64,000 nucleotides of DNA from Phaffia rhodozyma (lineage: Eukaryota > Basidiomycota > Tremellomycetes > Cystofilobasidiales > Mrakiaceae), in the NCBI GenBank assembly GCA_014706385.1, contig JACGZH010000007.1:1433501-1497500 (forward strand), written 5' to 3'. A model generated the notes under the pieces. It did not search any database and was not told where the DNA came from. It saw only the letters and a list, made by a program, of their open reading frames with translations. Numbering within the stretch: the stretch's first letter is position 1; every line of letters starts with the position of its first letter. This document shows positions 60,155 to 64,000 of the stretch, piece after piece. A program made the position numbers and the translations under genes.

Positions 60155-63100
60155 TCACTTTGCTCGCTGTCTTCCTCCGGTGACCTCTAAGTTCCAATAT
60201 GTTATACACTTTGACGCCAAAATATCAATATGATATACAGAGGTGTTCAGATGAATTTTGTGAGGACAAGAAGCGAGAACTGAGAAGAGGTCCGCGCCTA
60301 CCTGACTGTCCATCCAACGTTTCAATACAATTTCCCATCCTTTCATCCGAGCACCATGCTTGTACGCCAAATGAGCCATTTCTTCAAACCCGACAGGCTG
60401 TAGCAACAAGAAGAAAGGAATCGTTTTTGATTAATTAATAAAAGGCGTCTACTTTCAGAAATGATAGCAGTCATCAGAGAAAATGCTCAACCTCATATCT
60501 CAGTAGTCGAAGCCAAAGTTCTTCGTCTTGTAAAACCATCTGATGAAAGATCTCAAATAGATCCTCATCCTTCTGTTCGGGCTCATTATCTAGATCCGAA
60601 TCAACGTTCTCGGTGTCTGCTGGCCAAGCACAGACTGATGACCCTTGTTCTAATTCCGGCTCTACGGCCTCCTCTGACCCATCTAGCAAAGCGGTAATTC
60701 TCTTCATCTTCTTTCTTTTAGCCGAATTCGATACAACCAACTCTTTATTCTCGCTCGAGAGCCTCTTCTTGTGGACTTTCTGCTTCGATGCTCGACCAGC
60801 CGAAGTGGACATGGATGGAGACGGACCGGGAGTCTCTGGATCTGGAGGTAATTCGGGGTGTAGGGTCTTCCAGACATCGACGAGGAGGCTGATAAGCTGA
60901 GCCTTGGAAGACGACTGGCGAAGTCCATAGGATTTGACCAGGTTCTATGAAAGGTTGTTTGAAGCATACAATACAGACTGAGCAGTCAGATACGTAAGCG
61001 AGAAAGATTGGAAGAGACTATCATTACCTGCAGTTTTTTACATTCCCAGCTCTCGTAGTCTGGCATAACAGGAGCCTTCGATTTGCCCTTCCCGTTGGTA
61101 ATTTTGATTGAAGAATGACGAGAAAATACATCAGGAGAAGATAGAGATCGGTTTTTATTGAGGTCGATCTGGTCTTCCTCAGTTAAACTGATTGGACTCC
61201 CAGGCAAAACATGCCTATCCATCCGCAATACTCCCTCGTCTTCGTCTAGGAGAAAGTCTTCGTACACGTCCAAGTCGCTGAATTGCTTTGAACTCGAAGG
61301 TTTCGGTGTCTCATTCACCGGGTTTATGAGAAGGATTCCATCATCATCCGATTCGTCATCCGAGATGGATATAAAAGCGGGTTTGGATTTAGATCCTCCG
61401 GAGGTTCGATTGGGTGTTGAAGTCCAAGGTGAGGATGTTGCGGGTTGGACAGGTTTTAAAGCAGAGACAATCTGAAGAGGAGACGAAGAAGACAGGATTT
61501 CTTCCACAGAATCAATCAGATCGACGATCTCCGGAGACGAGCCAAGCTCAACCAACCCGTCTTCTTGAACCTCGTCTTCCACTACGATCAGGCCCGCTTC
61601 TCCATGATAATTGTTCTGCCCTTCTTCCTCTCCTCCTCCTCCCCTCAGACGAAGAGTGCTATTTAAGCCAGTATGTGTCCAATTGACAACATCAGTCTTC
61701 CTTGGTGAGGTCAATACATTCGCCCCCGCAACGTGCGATGTCAAGAATGAGTTCTGTGTCGGATGAGATGATACCAACGGTGCGAGGAGATTCGGTAGAC
61801 AAGCGTGGACTGGTGAAAGGAGATTTACGTTTGAGCTTGAGGATAAATGAGCAGGGGAGAACTAAAAGTTAGTCAAGTTGGTATCATGAATTGAGGATCG
61901 GATCAGTTAAAATGCAGGAAGTCGGCTTATACGAAAGATAACGCACAGATGATCTTTCCGTTGGGCTTGTCTCTCCTCTGGCAGTTACTTCTCCACGACT
62001 ATCTTTTTGTTCATCATCACTCGGGTCAATGAACTCGTCCTTATCGGATGACCGGCTATGATCTTGTAAGAAATCCCCTCGGTTGGCTGCATCGAACCAA
62101 CCTCGTCCCTCTCCGCTGGACAGACCTGATCTCGACGCGCCCGACACACCATATTTGTGAAATCTTGAACCGAGATTGGACGTGGTAAATACCTGCGTTG
62201 GCGCAAGAACTTTTCCTATCTCATCGTCCTCGCCAAAAGCTTCCGTCTCACTCTCCCGTTTCTCACTTTGGGCTTCGAGTGGTATTGGAGTTCGGCTATC
62301 AGCAACGTGTTCTTCTCTCTCCATCTCATCATCCGAACTGGCGAGTACCTTCTCGATTCGCATTTTCATCCTCTCTCTCCCTTCCTCGGTCGCTACTGAA
62401 ACGACTGTCGTTTCTTTGATGGCCTTTCTGCCTCCAGACCGTTGCTTGGTCGTCAGAGATTGAAGGAGCGACTTTGGCTCAGAAGCCGTCGCTTTCTGGA
62501 TATGCGCGATAATCATATCTTTCAGAGACTCGACAGTGGTATCATGTGAAAGGCGTGTGGAACAAGCATAGATGTGTTTCTATGGATCATATGACCCCAG
62601 GAGCATCTACGATCAGGCGATGTATGCGAGGAAGAGTGTGAGAACAGACGCATTCACATACCCATTTCGTCTTCCATACTTTTCTATCCTTCGACCAGTC
62701 TTCAGAACAAACCAAGCACTTCACAAGTTTCTTCATCTCGCTTCCTTCGATCGGACAATCCGGGACGACCATGAATGGCTTCGACGACGTCCGTTTAGAG
62801 ATCAGGGCTGCCTTTTTCTTTTGATGGAGCGCGTCCGTGGATGGAACAACAGCCTCAGGTCCACTCGTTGAGCAACCATATGCAAACTTGGCGAATGCGG
62901 ACGGCTTTTCGGCATGTTTTTCATCGACAGACAGCTTATTGTCTTCGGAAGGCGTCCGACAAGGTGAAAACAGAGAATGTGGCTGATCTTTGAGGATGAT
63001 AGGAGATCGTGGTCGAGGCGTGGTGATGATGTTGGTTCGAGAGGAATTAGATCCTATTGATGATAATCTTTGATCCTGGTTCGCTATAGGCGGACTTTTC

Positions 63101-63895
63101 TTGTTGATCGCGTTGGCGTTGTCCTTTGTCTGAAAGTAGTGGGAGTCGATCGTCCCTGTGAGGTCGATAGTTGCTGTTGACCCTGAGGTGGGAAAGCCGA
63201 TGTCATTGGCTTGGGTAGGGAGTGACCGACGTTTTCTAGCTACTGTATTGGCCTTTCTCAACGACTTGATCGAGTCAAGTTGAGCCCTAACCATGTCGAT
63301 AAGCAGAGGATGAGGAATCGAGGGATCACACCTCAAGAGGTGTGTCTTGCGGAAGGGAAGAGCGGTTTGCGGTCAGGTCTATATACATCAATCGACACAG
63401 GTCTTTGCTTGGGAAAGAGGCCTGTCAAGAGATCAACTCACCCATTTAGTTTTGATTTTCTTTCCAGGCTCTGACCAGTCCTCCGCGCAGATCACGCACT
63501 CTTTCAGCTTTCTCATTTCCATTTTGAAAGGGCATTCAGGTGAAAGAGAATCTTGAAGAGAGGGATCCACCTTGGTGGGTGACGGGATCGATTGAAGACG
63601 CGAGCTAGGTTGTGCGGAAGGAGGCGTGGGCGTAGGTGACCCGTGGGGTTCCGGTAGGATAGGTATGTCTGTTGTTGAACTGGATACGGTTGCAGGGAGT
63701 GGGATCTCTGGAAGCAATACAATTGGGATCAAGTCATGGCCCTCCTCTTCACTTTCGTCTCGATCGTCGTCATCGCCCGTGACGACATACGGACTAGAAC
63801 CGGACCTGTCGTAAAAATCGCTCGCTTTCCGAGTCCGCTCCCTTTCAGGTTCAGAGTCTTCCACTATATCATCTGAAGAGAGACCTGGGTTCATA
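60155..63895 (-). CDS. SLX4: SLX4-like structure-specific endonuclease scaffold
   Basis: Regulatory subunit of the SLX1-SLX4 nuclease, used in Holliday-junction and fork repair in the nucleus. From the N-terminus: acidic disordered sequence (MNPGLSSDDIVEDSEPERER), finger 1 CVICAEDWSEPGKKIKTKW-THLLRC, finger 2 CLVCSEDWSKDRKVWKTKW-KHIYAC (both C-x2-C-x16-H-x3-C, each split by an intron), acidic Ser-rich middle (SDDESDDDGILLINP), then MPDYESWECKKLQNLVKSYG with LRQSSSKAQLISLLVDVW, the conserved SLX4 SAP-like segment, and at the end LWLRLLRYE-PVGFEEMAHL and GWEIVLKRWMDSQ, the SLX1-binding C-terminal domain. The last exon adds VTGGRQRAK. Start 63895 is the first ATG; the frame stays open upstream toward the window edge, so the N-terminus may be incomplete. 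Confidence 0.85.
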
Positions 63896-64000
63896 AGATC
63901 TGGCTTGAACGACAGCACGGTAAGCTTGTAAGGGAGCAGGTTGAAGGAATGGATAGACAAAGCAATTGTCTTTATGTGAGAGGTGATCGAATGTGTGGAG

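Overview
The window is nuclear DNA from an intron-dense fungus. Nearly every gene is cut into many short exons by introns of about 50-200 bases with GT(A/G)AGT-like donors. The protein families present (sirtuin, VTC1, carboxypeptidase S, SR140, SLU7, WEE1, LIM/C1/RhoGAP, VPS8, SLX4) are ordinary fungal ones, and some (SR140, many-intron SLU7) argue against a hemiascomycete. The intron density, Ser-rich proteins and near-even base composition suggest a basidiomycete yeast, perhaps of the Tremellomycetes (Phaffia/Xanthophyllomyces-like). That placement is inference; no rRNA or species marker is present.

Layout. 490-4264 (+) is an oligopeptide transporter. It converges on a class II (SIRT4-like) sirtuin, 6761-4515 (-), which contains an 8-base and a 21-base exon. 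7245-8384 (+) is a VTC1-like polyphosphate-complex subunit, followed by an unrecognised Ser-rich gene (8644-10757) and an M20 carboxypeptidase S-like gene (11014-14064). An RRN11-like Pol I factor (15352-14374, -) diverges from a tiny membrane protein (15683-16317). An F-box/WD-repeat protein (17004-19932, +) converges on an F-box/LRR-like protein (23597-20605, -). Next come the splicing factor SR140 (26982-23822, -), a CDKN3-type phosphatase (27465-29738, +) and the splicing factor SLU7 (32820-30371, -). WEE1 kinase (38198-33399, -) and a LIM-LIM-C1-RhoGAP protein (39263-45477, +) share a 1 kb divergent promoter with a cluster of ACGCGT boxes. The right part holds an unusual single-pass membrane protein with N[TS]GS repeats (47809-46088, -), an M14 carboxypeptidase (48239-50620, +), a possible 56-residue zinc-ribbon-like ORF (50734-50904, +), VPS8 (56478-50984, -), an APC amino-acid/GABA-type permease (59862-56864, -) and SLX4 with twin CCHC fingers (63895-60155, -).

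The genes do not form a pathway cluster. Themes recur: ubiquitin/SCF (two neighbouring F-box-type genes), second-step and U2 splicing (SR140, SLU7), cell cycle and polarity (WEE1, Cdc42/Rho GAP, CDKN3-like phosphatase), vacuole/endosome (VTC1, carboxypeptidase S, VPS8), and DNA repair (SLX4). I found no transposon, tRNA, rRNA, CRISPR array or biosynthetic cluster. I did not find a whole new biological system. The most unusual signals are the micro-exon in the sirtuin, the intron-matched duplicated finger of SLX4, the MCB-box cluster, a perfect palindrome carrying AATAAA on both strands between convergent genes, and the small Cys-rich ORF. Gene ends given here are start to stop codons; exon borders were joined by eye from reading frame and splice signals.
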